From positions 372,001 to 436,000 of the forward strand of contig NZ_JAGEVF010000002.1 of the NCBI RefSeq assembly GCF_017581965.1: a stretch of DNA of 64,000 nucleotides. The letters run 5' to 3'. Numbering within the stretch: position 1 is the first letter of the stretch; each line of letters starts with the position of its first letter. This DNA comes from Winogradskyella pelagia (GTDB taxonomy: Bacteria > Bacteroidota > Bacteroidia > Flavobacteriales > Flavobacteriaceae). Under the pieces are notes generated by a model that did not search any database, was not told the DNA's origin, and worked only from the letters and a program-made list of their open reading frames with translations. Below, one piece after another: positions 54,220 to 61,562 of this stretch. A program made the position numbers and the translations under genes.

Positions 54220-55298
54220 TCGGTTTTGTTATAAATTGTGGTGGATTCGTCTAGTCCTGAAACGATTTCTACATACTCCATGTTTTCTAATCCTAGTTCA
54301 ACGGATATAAGACCATTATCTGTTAGCACCTGATTGTTATTAACCAAAAATGACTTTGGTATGGTCAGAGCATTTTCATTTTTTGCAATGATAATATTAG
54401 CTTCTCCAGAAAGGCCAGGATATAGTTTTTTAGGCGGATTACTAAAAACAGCCTCTACTAAAAAGGTTTGATTACGTTCATCTTTCTTAGGATAGATTTT
54501 TGAAGCCTGAGCTTCAAAAACTTTCTCTCCATAGGCATCTAAATGCATGAGTACTTTTTGTCCAAGAGTAATTTTTACAATATCTACCTCATCAACTAGC
54601 ATCTCAATTATAAAATTTGAAGCACTACCAATTGATGCTAATGGCTCCCTTGTGCTAACAATCTCTCCAGGTTCTTTGTAAAGGGCGTAAACCTTTCCAT
54701 CCATATTGCTTTTAATGGTGAAATCCTTACTTGTACTCAGTGTGGATTTATAAGTATTTTGGGTTTGCTCAACGGCCGTTCTCAGCTCATTCTCGGTTTG
54801 TGTAAGTTTTGATTTTAAGAGATTGAGCGTATTCTTTGAGAGTTGATATTTTAGTTTCTGGGAATCGTATTGTGTTTTAGAGCCAATGTTTTGCTTCCAT
54901 AAATTGGCTTGTCTAAAATAATTTATGGAGTCGTTTTGGCACTGTAACTCAGCAGCCGCAATTTCATCCTTAATACTGTTGAGAATAGCAGAACTACCTT
55001 TGTAATTTTTCACAGCAAGGTTATAGGCAAGTTTAGAGTTTTCAGCATTTAATTTTGGGGTATTATTAATAATTTCAATGATCTTTTGATTTCGCTTAAC
55101 AAGACCTCCTTCTTCAACGAGATTTTGGTCCAAGATTCCTGAGACTATGGAATAGGCTTCATATAAACTATCTGGTTGAATTACTACCGAAGCGTAAACG
55201 GACTCAACTATAGAGCGTTTTTGTGCAGTGGTGAATTCACGATTAGTGTTACAAGTGAACACTATTAAAATTAAAAAAAGGGGACTGATTTGTCTCAT
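54216..55298 (-). CDS. HlyD-like periplasmic adaptor lipoprotein
   Basis: A 360-residue lipoprotein (IVFTCNT; ATG at 55298) with a lipoyl region, a long coiled-coil (about residues 70-185, LNLLKSKLTQTENELRTAVEQ) and barrel domain (EMLVDEVDIVKITLGQKVLM). It is the MacA-like adaptor of the ABC exporter encoded after it. It begins 12 bp after the WG-repeat gene, in the same operon. Confidence 0.87.
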   Translation of the reverse strand: MRQISPLFLILIVFTCNTNREFTTAQKRSIVESVYASVVIQPDSLYEAYSIVSGILDQNLVEEGGLVKRNQKIIEIINNTPKLNAENSKLAYNLAVKNYKGSSAILNSIKDEIAAAELQCQNDSINYFRQANLWKQNIGSKTQYDSQKLKYQLSKNTLNLLKSKLTQTENELRTAVEQTQNTYKSTLSTSKDFTIKSNMDGKVYALYKEPGEIVSTREPLASIGSASNFIIEMLVDEVDIVKITLGQKVLMHLDAYGEKVFEAQASKIYPKKDERNQTFLVEAVFSNPPKKLYPGLSGEANIIIAKNENALTIPKSFLVNNNQVLTDNGLISVELGLENMEYVEIVSGLDESTTIYNKTE

Positions 55299-55310
55299 TA
55301 AAACCAAGGT

Positions 55311-55919
55311 TTAAACTTTTTTAATACGCCATTTGTTGTTGTCGTCTCTTATGGCAATCAAGGATTTAGATAAAAACTTTGATCTAATAGGAGGTGGGCC
55401 TTTCATAAAAAACTTAGACAATGTAATATGTACTGGTTTTTCAGATATATAGTGTACGATTTCTCCATCTGGATCAATGGCCAACTCCATATAGTCGTAA
55501 TTTATCATAGCTTTATCCAATACATCGTTACGACCTAAAATATTCTTATACAATTTAAGAATTATTGCCAGACCGTCGTTAAAAGCTGTGGCATTTAAAA
55601 ACTGAGGTTCAAGTACTTCGTGTCCTGAAGAGTCAATATATCCGAAATAAGTTATGCCGTCTTTTTGTTCTTTGATTAGACATCTACCAGAATTAAAATA
55701 AGGGTAGTCTATATCTTCAGAATATTCTATGACTAAATCATTGCGGAAATCAATAATTAAATCGCCCTCGGTATTTATGAATCCCCAAGTATCTCCTTTT
55801 TTAATGGCTGCAACCCCTTCATGGAAAGGCGATATAAAGTCTACATTTGAGACGTCTTGAGAAAAAATAAATAGAGGTAAACCAATCAGAATTAAATAAA
55901 TAGCTATCAATCGTTTCAT
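55311..55919 (-). CDS. Secreted WG-repeat protein
   Basis: A 202-residue exported protein with a signal peptide (1-21) and WG repeats (FHEGVAAIKKGDTWGFINTEGDLII, YFGYIDSSGHEVLEPQF), a beta-rich repeat of unknown role that is common in Bacteroidota. It heads the five-part ABC export transcript, and the promoter box at 55979-55990 lies upstream of it. Function unknown. Confidence 0.75.
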   Translation of the reverse strand: MKRLIAIYLILIGLPLFIFSQDVSNVDFISPFHEGVAAIKKGDTWGFINTEGDLIIDFRNDLVIEYSEDIDYPYFNSGRCLIKEQKDGITYFGYIDSSGHEVLEPQFLNATAFNDGLAIILKLYKNILGRNDVLDKAMINYDYMELAIDPDGEIVHYISEKPVHITLSKFFMKGPPPIRSKFLSKSLIAIRDDNNKWRIKKV

Positions 55920-55947
55920 GATTATAGATTTTGAAATTTCACATTTT

Positions 55948-55990
55948 TAAATGTAAAACCTCAAGCTATCTTAAACAATGACGATGGTCA
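55948..55990 (-). promoter_or_regulatory. CRP/FNR-type promoter of the ABC export operon
   Basis: TACATTTA (55948-55955, minus) and TGACGATGGTCA (55979-55990), 33 bp between centres. Confidence 0.65.
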
Positions 55991-56007
55991 ATCTAACCTA
56001 GTGCAGT

Positions 56008-56307
56008 TTATAGGTGAGGTTTTATAACAGCTAGTAGTTCTTGTTTTTGGAGCACGCCAGATTGTCGCCAAATTTGTTGTCCATTTTTAAATAAGATCAT
56101 TGTTGGGACACCACGGACGTTATAACTAGAGGCAAGGCTCTGGTTTTTATCCACATCAATTTTTATAATCTTAATTTTTTCCTTTAAATCATCTTTAAGG
56201 CTTTTAAGGATAGGGGCTAACATTTTACAAGGACCGCACCAATCTGCGTAAAAGTCAATTAGTACAGGGATTTCGGATGAGATAATTGATTTAAAATTTG
56301 ATGTCAT
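56008..56307 (-). CDS. Thioredoxin
   Basis: A 99-residue thioredoxin with active site YADWCGPCKML (C-G-P-C) near residue 24 and the cis-Pro in VRGVPTMILFKNG. It is cytoplasmic and reduces protein disulfides. It overlaps the TerB-like gene upstream by four bases and belongs to the same box-controlled unit. A housekeeping thioredoxin may exist elsewhere; this copy is probably stress-induced. Confidence 0.93.
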   Translation of the reverse strand: MTSNFKSIISSEIPVLIDFYADWCGPCKMLAPILKSLKDDLKEKIKIIKIDVDKNQSLASSYNVRGVPTMILFKNGQQIWRQSGVLQKQELLAVIKPHL

Positions 56308-56696
56308 ATGTCTGCGTTTTTAAATGCTATACTAAGTCTAGCCATAAAATTTAATTCCGATTTATTGATTTTTGCGAAAGCATAAACAATAGCATTACTC
56401 GTTTCAAAGATAAGAGTCTTCAGACTTTTTGTAAAAACGTTAGGGTTTTTACTCAGATATTCCGAAAATGCCTCAAAACAGTCTGTTGAATTGAGATCCT
56501 CTTTTTGGGCCTTATTAAATTGCTTCTTAATTCGCTCTATGTTTTTTTCACCATACGCTCCCCATTGACCTTCTAAAATTTCTGAAAATGAAATGTATTC
56601 TTCAATAGAAAGTGTTCCATCAGCTTTAGCAATGGCATAGAATAGATTACCTAATTGTTCTGACAATGTTGCGGATATTATAGCTTGTGGTTGCAT
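56304..56696 (-). CDS. TerB-like helical protein
   Basis: A 130-residue all-helical cytoplasmic protein. LGNLFYAIAKADGTLSIEEYISFSEIL recalls the ADG-xxS/Txx-E start of TerB (tellurite resistance B-like) domains, a fold often binding divalent metal. The remainder is not recognised. It is the first gene of the pair with thioredoxin and is divergent from the sensor kinase, sharing its control region. Confidence 0.55.
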   Translation of the reverse strand: MQPQAIISATLSEQLGNLFYAIAKADGTLSIEEYISFSEILEGQWGAYGEKNIERIKKQFNKAQKEDLNSTDCFEAFSEYLSKNPNVFTKSLKTLIFETSNAIVYAFAKINKSELNFMARLSIAFKNADI

Positions 56697-56713
56697 ATGT
56701 TTTTTGGTGAATA

Positions 56714-56756
56714 CAAAATTATTTATAACGTATAAATATTAGAATGATATTGGTCA
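56714..56756 (-). promoter_or_regulatory. CRP/FNR-type promoter, leftward, of the TerB-like/thioredoxin pair
   Basis: TAATTTTG (56714-56721, minus) is a perfect -7 element; TGATATTGGTCA (56745-56756) lies 33 bp away centre to centre. Confidence 0.7.
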
Positions 56757-56793
56757 TTATCATAATATAATAGTTCTAATTTTCGTATATTTA
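56751..56793 (+). promoter_or_regulatory. CRP/FNR-type promoter, rightward, of the kinase-regulator pair
   Basis: TGGTCATTATCA (56751-56762; one mismatch to TGAY-N4-RTCA) overlaps the leftward box by six bases and lies 33 bp, centre to centre, from TATATTTA (56786-56793). Predicted start near 56797, 24 bp before the kinase ATG. The kinase operon would thus be autoregulated. Confidence 0.65.
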
Positions 56794-56820
56794 TTAGAGA
56801 TGTCGGTTACAAACTAAGGT

Positions 56821-58701
56821 ATGGTAAATCAAGATCAAGAAATTTTCAATATTCTATTAGAAACGGTATCAGAGGCTATTATTATTGCAGACCAAGAACA
56901 GCAAATAGTGGAGATAAATGGTGTTGCTGAAACAGTTTTTGGTTACAATAAAGAAGAAATAAAAGGTCAGTCTATTGAAAAGCTAATACCGCACAATTAT
57001 CATAAAGACCATAAGAAACATGTGTCCAAATTTATTGAGGAAAGTAAGCATAGATCGATGGCGAAGGCCTTGGAAGTTTATGGTCTTAAAAAATCTGGTG
57101 ATATTATTCCTGTAGAGGTTGAGCTCAATCCGTTTAAAATCTATGACAAAACCTACGTCATGGCATTGGTGAAGGATGTTTCTAAGCAGAAGGAAAGTGA
57201 AATAGATTTTATGCTAAGGAGCAAGGCTTTGGAATCTGCCAGTAATGGGGTTATAATAACAAATGCACTTAAACCGGACAACCCTATCATATATCATAAT
57301 AAAGCCTTTTCTAATTTAACAGGTTTTTCTTCTGAGGAAATCCTAAATACAAATTGTAGGTTTTTACAAGGTACAGACCGAGACCAAGAAGCCATTTTGC
57401 TTATACGAGAGGCGATTAAAAAGGGTGAAAGTTGTCAAGTCACTTTAAGAAATTATAAAAAAGACGGTACCTTATTTTGGAATGATCTTTACATAACACC
57501 AATTAAGAATCAGCGTGGTGTAATTACCAATTTTATTGGTATTCAAAATGATGTCACTGAGCGCGTAAAGGCTGAGGAAGAGCGCAATCATTTAGCTACA
57601 ATTTTTGATGAATCCTTAAATGAAATTTACGTTTATGATGCGGAGACCCTTAAATTTATTAGGGTTAATAAGGGTGCTATGACTAATAATGGTTACAGTT
57701 ACAAAGAGCTTCTAAACATGACACCCATGGATTTAAAGGTGAGCATGGATGAAACAGAATTTAGGAAGTTTACAGACCCATTACTTAAAAAGAAACGAAA
57801 GCGCTCAGAGTTTGAAACGGTTCACAAAAGAAAGGATGGCAGTACATATCCTGTAAGTGTTACGCTTCAGCTATCTTGTTTAAATGAAAAACCAGTATTT
57901 TTCTGTATTGTGGCAGACATTACCGAACAAAAAAATTATCTGACCAAACTTGAAAAAACTGTCGAAGAAAGAACCCAACAGCTTCAAGCTGCGTTAAGCA
58001 AAGAAAAAGAGCTAAACGAACTTAAAACCAAATTCCTGTCCTTAGTCTCACATGAGTTTAAAACCCCCTTAAGCGGTATTTCAACCTCAGTGATGCTTCT
58101 CGAAAAGTATAAGCGTACAGAAGACCAATCTAAACGAAACAAGCATCTTTCTATCATAAGAGATAAAGTGCATTACCTTAATAATATTCTCAATGATTTT
58201 TTATCTATTGAACGTTTAGAATCTGGAACCGTAACCTATAATATGTCTCAATTTAAATTGAGCAAGGTTATTAATGAGGTGGTTTATAATGCAAATATGC
58301 TGCTTAAAGAAGGGCAACGTATTAATTATCCTGAAAACATCAACGATATACAAATGCATCAAGATGAAAGGATTATTGAATTGATATTAACTAACGTGGT
58401 TCAAAATGCCGTAAAATATTCTGGTAAAAATTCGCAAATTGATATAAATGTTACCCAAAATAAGAATGTAACAACTATTGTTGTACAGGACTATGGTATT
58501 GGTATTCCAGAGCAGGATATAGAAAATGTATTTACAAGGTATTTCAGAGCAGAGAATGTGCTCAATATGCAAGGAACCGGAATTGGATTAAATATTGCTA
58601 AGACGCATTTGGAAAATTTGGGCGGACATATTGATTTAATGAGTGAAGAGGGAAAAGGAACTGCGGTAACTCTTAAAATTCCAACAAAACGACATGGCTA
58701 A
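56821..58701 (+). CDS. Hybrid-input sensor histidine kinase: FixL-like PAS, LOV, PAS, HisKA, HATPase
   Basis: A 626-residue soluble histidine kinase without TM helices. PAS1 (about 8-130) resembles FixL: YHKDHKKHVSKF at residues 60-71 aligns with the FixL haem helix and puts H64 at the haem-ligand position; the distal Arg of FixL is replaced by Leu. PAS2 (about 132-255) is a LOV domain: NTNCRFLQGTDRDQ with the photoactive cysteine C179, NYKKDGTLFWN and FIGIQNDVTER, all the flavin contacts. PAS3 (about 262-380) and a coiled coil lead to the HisKA H-box FLSLVSHEFKTPL (H411) and an HATPase domain (LTNVVQNAVKYS, DYGIGIPE, GTGIGLNIAKTHL). The stop overlaps the REC-CRP start by 8 bp, so that is its partner. 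Oxygen sensing is inferred, light sensing is well supported. Confidence 0.9.
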   Translation: MVNQDQEIFNILLETVSEAIIIADQEQQIVEINGVAETVFGYNKEEIKGQSIEKLIPHNYHKDHKKHVSKFIEESKHRSMAKALEVYGLKKSGDIIPVEVELNPFKIYDKTYVMALVKDVSKQKESEIDFMLRSKALESASNGVIITNALKPDNPIIYHNKAFSNLTGFSSEEILNTNCRFLQGTDRDQEAILLIREAIKKGESCQVTLRNYKKDGTLFWNDLYITPIKNQRGVITNFIGIQNDVTERVKAEEERNHLATIFDESLNEIYVYDAETLKFIRVNKGAMTNNGYSYKELLNMTPMDLKVSMDETEFRKFTDPLLKKKRKRSEFETVHKRKDGSTYPVSVTLQLSCLNEKPVFFCIVADITEQKNYLTKLEKTVEERTQQLQAALSKEKELNELKTKFLSLVSHEFKTPLSGISTSVMLLEKYKRTEDQSKRNKHLSIIRDKVHYLNNILNDFLSIERLESGTVTYNMSQFKLSKVINEVVYNANMLLKEGQRINYPENINDIQMHQDERIIELILTNVVQNAVKYSGKNSQIDINVTQNKNVTTIVVQDYGIGIPEQDIENVFTRYFRAENVLNMQGTGIGLNIAKTHLENLGGHIDLMSEEGKGTAVTLKIPTKRHG

Positions 58702-59743
58702 ATTATTAATCATAGAAGATGATATTGTACTAAGGGACAATACGGCAGAACTGTTAGAACTTTCAGGCTTTACAGTTGTTAAGGCGGCTAACGGTAAAGA
58801 AGGTTTGAAACTTGCTAGGACTGAACTGCCAGATATAATTGTCTGTGATATAATGATGCCAGAGATAGATGGTTATGAGGTTTTACATCAATTGTCCAAA
58901 AACAAGAAGACCAGGTTTATACCCTTTATTTTTCTTTCTGCGAAAACTGAGCATCAAGATGTAAGAAAGGGAATGAATATGGGTGCAGATGATTATATAA
59001 CCAAACCTTTCTCTGAAGATGAATTGGTCAGTGCTATAAAAAGTCGTTTAGCAAAAGCTGAAATTTTAAATGAGCGTCAAGGTGAAGATTACTCAGGTAT
59101 TGAGGAACAAGATGAACTTAGGTCACTAAATGATCTTAAGAATTTTTTTGATGATTATGGTGTTGAGTTTAGCTATAAGAAAGATGAAATGATTTACCAA
59201 GAAGGTGACCACGCTAATTACATTTATCTAATTTCCGAAGGTGCTGTAAAATCCCATAAACTCGATGATCAGGGAAAGGAATTAACCACGGGACTTTTTA
59301 AAGAAGATGACCTTTTTGGCTATACTTCGTTTACGCACAATTTACCGCACAAAGAAACGGCAACAGCCTTAAAACCAACTAAGCTCACAGCAATTGCCCT
59401 CCACGAATTGTTGGCTATTTTAAATGATAATCATAAAGTTGCAATAGATTTAATAGATCTTTTAACGGACGACTTATCTAACATAAAAGAACAACTCTTG
59501 CAAATGGCTTATAGTTCGGTTAATAAGAAAACTGCTAGAACCATTTTGCAATTTGCTGAGAAAATAAACAGACGGCCAGAAGATCCTATTAAGATATCTC
59601 GTAGTGATTTGGCTAGTGTCGCTGGCGTAGCTACAGAAACATTTATAAGGACCCTTACCAATTTTAAAAATGATGGATTAATTAGGTCAGAAGGGCGCAA
59701 TATTGTTGTGATGGATTTAGAGCGCTTAAAAGAAATTGATTAG
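58694..59743 (+). CDS. REC-CRP/FNR-type response regulator
   Basis: A 349-residue protein with an N-terminal receiver (LLIIEDD, phosphoacceptor D52 in IIVCDIMMPE, FLSAKT, TKPF), a cNMP-binding-like domain (about 140-265: MIYQEGDHANYIYLISEGAVKSHK) and a CRP-type helix-turn-helix (RSDLASVAGVATETFIRTL). The pocket lacks the Arg of cAMP binders and there are no FNR cysteines, so phosphorylation by the kinase is probably the input. In the recognition helix E315 and R319 match the CRP/FNR residues that read TGA, in agreement with the TGAY-N4-RTCA boxes around it. It combines the roles of FixJ and FixK in one protein. Confidence 0.92.
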   Translation: MAKLLIIEDDIVLRDNTAELLELSGFTVVKAANGKEGLKLARTELPDIIVCDIMMPEIDGYEVLHQLSKNKKTRFIPFIFLSAKTEHQDVRKGMNMGADDYITKPFSEDELVSAIKSRLAKAEILNERQGEDYSGIEEQDELRSLNDLKNFFDDYGVEFSYKKDEMIYQEGDHANYIYLISEGAVKSHKLDDQGKELTTGLFKEDDLFGYTSFTHNLPHKETATALKPTKLTAIALHELLAILNDNHKVAIDLIDLLTDDLSNIKEQLLQMAYSSVNKKTARTILQFAEKINRRPEDPIKISRSDLASVAGVATETFIRTLTNFKNDGLIRSEGRNIVVMDLERLKEID

Positions 59744-59757
59744 GAAATAAATTTAAA

Positions 59758-59800
59758 TGACTCCCGTCATTTTACGTAAGCCTTTTAGCATTTACTTTTA
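59758..59800 (+). promoter_or_regulatory. CRP/FNR-type promoter of the 59.8 kb Usp gene
   Basis: TGACTCCCGTCA (59758-59769) and TACTTTTA (59793-59800), 33 bp between centres. Predicted start near 59804, 18 bp before the ATG. Confidence 0.65.
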
Positions 59801-59821
59801 GTATCATTAATTTTTAGCGAT

Positions 59822-60667
59822 ATGAAGAGTGTTCTGCTACCAACGGATTTTTCGGAGAATTCATGGAATGCCATTGAATATGCTTTAGAGTATTTAAAGG
59901 ATAAACCATGTGTGTTTTACCTCTTGCACGTCAATACATTGAGCCATAGCATTCTCAATGACCCTACATATAGAGATTCTACTAATGTCATTGAAGAAGT
60001 TTACACTAAGCCATCAAAAGTGCAGCTGCTAAAACTCATGAAGCGTATTTCAAAGGTATCAAATAACAAGGCACATAGATTTTATTCAATTGTAGACAAT
60101 GGCTTTTTTATAGATGTTATACGAAATCAAATAATTGATAAACAGATAGACCTTATAGTCATGGGGACCAAGGGAGCGTCTGGACTTAAAAAAATAATAA
60201 TAGGGAGTAATGCTGGGGATGTCATTGTTAAAGTAAAATGTACAACACTAATAGTTCCAGAAAATGCTAAATACCAAACTATTGAAGAAATCGCATTTCC
60301 AACAGATTTTTCTTCCTTTAACAATTTTAAAACCTTAAACCCACTCATGGACGTCATTGAAGAATACGGTGCTAAATTGAGTTTTTTACATGTAAATAAA
60401 AAGAACACTGAACTCAATATAGAGCAACACCGAAATAAAGAATTGTTAGAGGATTTTTTTAATGGATTTGACTACGATTTTTATTTTTTATCCAATAAAA
60501 GATTAGAAGATGCCGTGCAATGTTTTACTGAGAGTAGGGCGGTAGATATGATTGCCATGGTGGCAAAAAACTTAAACTACTTTCAACAGCTACTATTTAA
60601 TACTAGGGTAGAAAACATATCCTATCATACAGAAATACCATTTTTGGTACTACATGAAACCACTTAA
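59822..60667 (+). CDS. Universal stress protein, two-domain
   Basis: A 281-residue tandem Usp protein. Domain 1 begins MKSVLLPTDFSENSWNAIEYALEYLK and has the nucleotide motif VMGTKGASGLKKIIIGSNAGDVIVKVKCTTLIVP (G-2x-G-9x-G-S); domain 2 begins EEIAFPTDFSSFNN and is degenerate. It probably binds ATP. It follows the REC-CRP gene and has a box of its own. Confidence 0.9.
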   Translation: MKSVLLPTDFSENSWNAIEYALEYLKDKPCVFYLLHVNTLSHSILNDPTYRDSTNVIEEVYTKPSKVQLLKLMKRISKVSNNKAHRFYSIVDNGFFIDVIRNQIIDKQIDLIVMGTKGASGLKKIIIGSNAGDVIVKVKCTTLIVPENAKYQTIEEIAFPTDFSSFNNFKTLNPLMDVIEEYGAKLSFLHVNKKNTELNIEQHRNKELLEDFFNGFDYDFYFLSNKRLEDAVQCFTESRAVDMIAMVAKNLNYFQQLLFNTRVENISYHTEIPFLVLHETT

Positions 60668-60676
60668 TAATTAACT

Positions 60677-61063
60677 ATGGAAACTTCTCAACTTTTTGCA
60701 AAATTCTGGGGCTGGTATCTCATTATTTTTTTCCTGATTCTTAGTTTAAATCCTAAACGGATTAAACAAATATTTGAGGATTTAAAGGATGAAAAATTTC
60801 TTATTTTGTGTTCCTTTATAGCAATTATTGTTGGATTGGTGAATATTATTTTCCATAATATATGGGAAGCCAATTACAAGATTGTTATTACACTCATTGG
60901 TTGGTTCTCTCTATTTATTGGGTTGGCACTTTTTATTTTTCCTAAATGGACGGTGGATTGGCTGGAGGTTACTAATGTAAAATTTGTACAGGTCATTTAT
61001 ACCTTACTTTTTTTAATAGGCTTGTTTTTGTTAAATGAAGTTTATCAACTCATACCTTATTAG
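60677..61063 (+). CDS. Small membrane protein of the Usp region
   Basis: A 128-residue protein with four predicted TM helices (ETSQLFAKFWGWYLIIFFLILS at the start, ILCSFIAIIVGLVNIIFHNIW, VITLIGWFSLFIGLALFIFP, FVQVIYTLLFLIGLFLLNEVY). It starts 9 bp after the Usp gene, so the two are co-transcribed. I do not recognise a family. Confidence 0.6.
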   Translation: METSQLFAKFWGWYLIIFFLILSLNPKRIKQIFEDLKDEKFLILCSFIAIIVGLVNIIFHNIWEANYKIVITLIGWFSLFIGLALFIFPKWTVDWLEVTNVKFVQVIYTLLFLIGLFLLNEVYQLIPY

Positions 61064-61068
61064 AAAAT

Positions 61069-61111
61069 TGACCAATATCATTTTTTGAAAAGAAAATATA
61101 AATTAGGTTTA
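61069..61111 (+). promoter_or_regulatory. CRP/FNR-type promoter of a short intergenic unit (first)
   Basis: TGACCAATATCA (61069-61080) and TAGGTTTA (61104-61111), 33 bp between centres. The box is the exact reverse complement of the one at 56745-56756. Confidence 0.6.
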
Positions 61112-61114
61112 CCC

Positions 61115-61210
61115 TACAATAAAAGGAGGTCTTATACATAAAGTTAGCCTCTTGAAATTTGCTATTAATCAATACATAAAGACCAGATGAAGTATATTCA
61201 TCTGGTCTTT
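61115..61210 (+). ncRNA. Candidate small RNA, first of two
   Basis: From the predicted start near 61115 to the hairpin at 61178-61210 there are about 95 bases with no gene. The segment includes AAGGAGGTC near its 5' end, resembling a Shine-Dalgarno sequence, without a following start codon at a useful distance. The hairpin stem is a perfect 14 bp. No known RNA family is recognised. Confidence 0.5.
61178..61210. terminator. 14 bp perfect hairpin ending the first small unit
   Basis: AAAGACCAGATGAA at 61178-61191 pairs with TTCATCTGGTCTTT at 61197-61210. The tail on the plus strand is short (TTT, then AATTT), so efficiency is uncertain. Confidence 0.65.
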
Positions 61211-61236
61211 AATTTAAAGTAGTATTTGCGCAAAAC

Positions 61237-61279
61237 TGATTTTGGTCATTTTAAGAACCAATTTAAGGCTTTACATTAG
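61237..61279 (+). promoter_or_regulatory. CRP/FNR-type promoter of a short intergenic unit (second)
   Basis: TGATTTTGGTCA (61237-61248) and TACATTAG (61272-61279; one mismatch), 33 bp between centres. Confidence 0.6.
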
Positions 61280-61282
61280 TAG

Positions 61283-61455
61283 TGTATTAAAAGGGGGCTT
61301 TTAATAATTTAAAGGGTATTGAAATTGTGCTGTTGTTATGCGTACTTTCAGTTTTTCTTAAGAATTAAAGACATCTTTAAACTGCTACAAAGACAATATC
61401 ATAAGGTCTAAATACCCGAGGAACCAGGAAGTTTTTCTTCTTGGTTCTGTTTTTT
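61283..61455 (+). ncRNA. Candidate small RNA, second of two
   Basis: Predicted start near 61283. A perfect hairpin, ATTAAAAG with CTTTTAAT (61286-61305, loop GGGG), stands at the 5' end and a strong terminator at 61421-61455 at the 3' end; about 170 nt. No reading frame with content is seen. A 5' stem and 3' terminator are common in stable bacterial small RNAs. Confidence 0.5.
61421..61455 (+). terminator. Terminator of the second small unit
   Basis: GAACCAGGAAG at 61421-61431 pairs with CTTCTTGGTTC at 61437-61447 (one G:U), then TGTTTTTTG. It stands 100 bp before the next Usp gene and upstream of that gene's promoter. Confidence 0.8.
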
Positions 61456-61496
61456 GTCCACTTTTTTATCTCCTTCACTTTTAGGTAGTTCTAGTC

Positions 61497-61539
61497 TGAT
61501 ATATATCATTGTAGTATCTGTAATTTGATACTAGATTTA
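61497..61539 (+). promoter_or_regulatory. CRP/FNR-type promoter of the distal Usp operon
   Basis: TGATATATATCA (61497-61508), a perfect palindrome, and TAGATTTA (61532-61539), 33 bp between centres. Predicted start near 61543, 20 bp before the ATG. Confidence 0.65.
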
Positions 61540-61562
61540 ATGTCCTATAAAACCATTCTGAT

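Noticed and set aside
58694..59743. cAMP-dependent CRP or oxygen-sensing FNR
   Set aside because: The cyclic nucleotide pocket lacks the conserved Arg, and no N-terminal cysteine cluster is present; the receiver domain is the more likely input.
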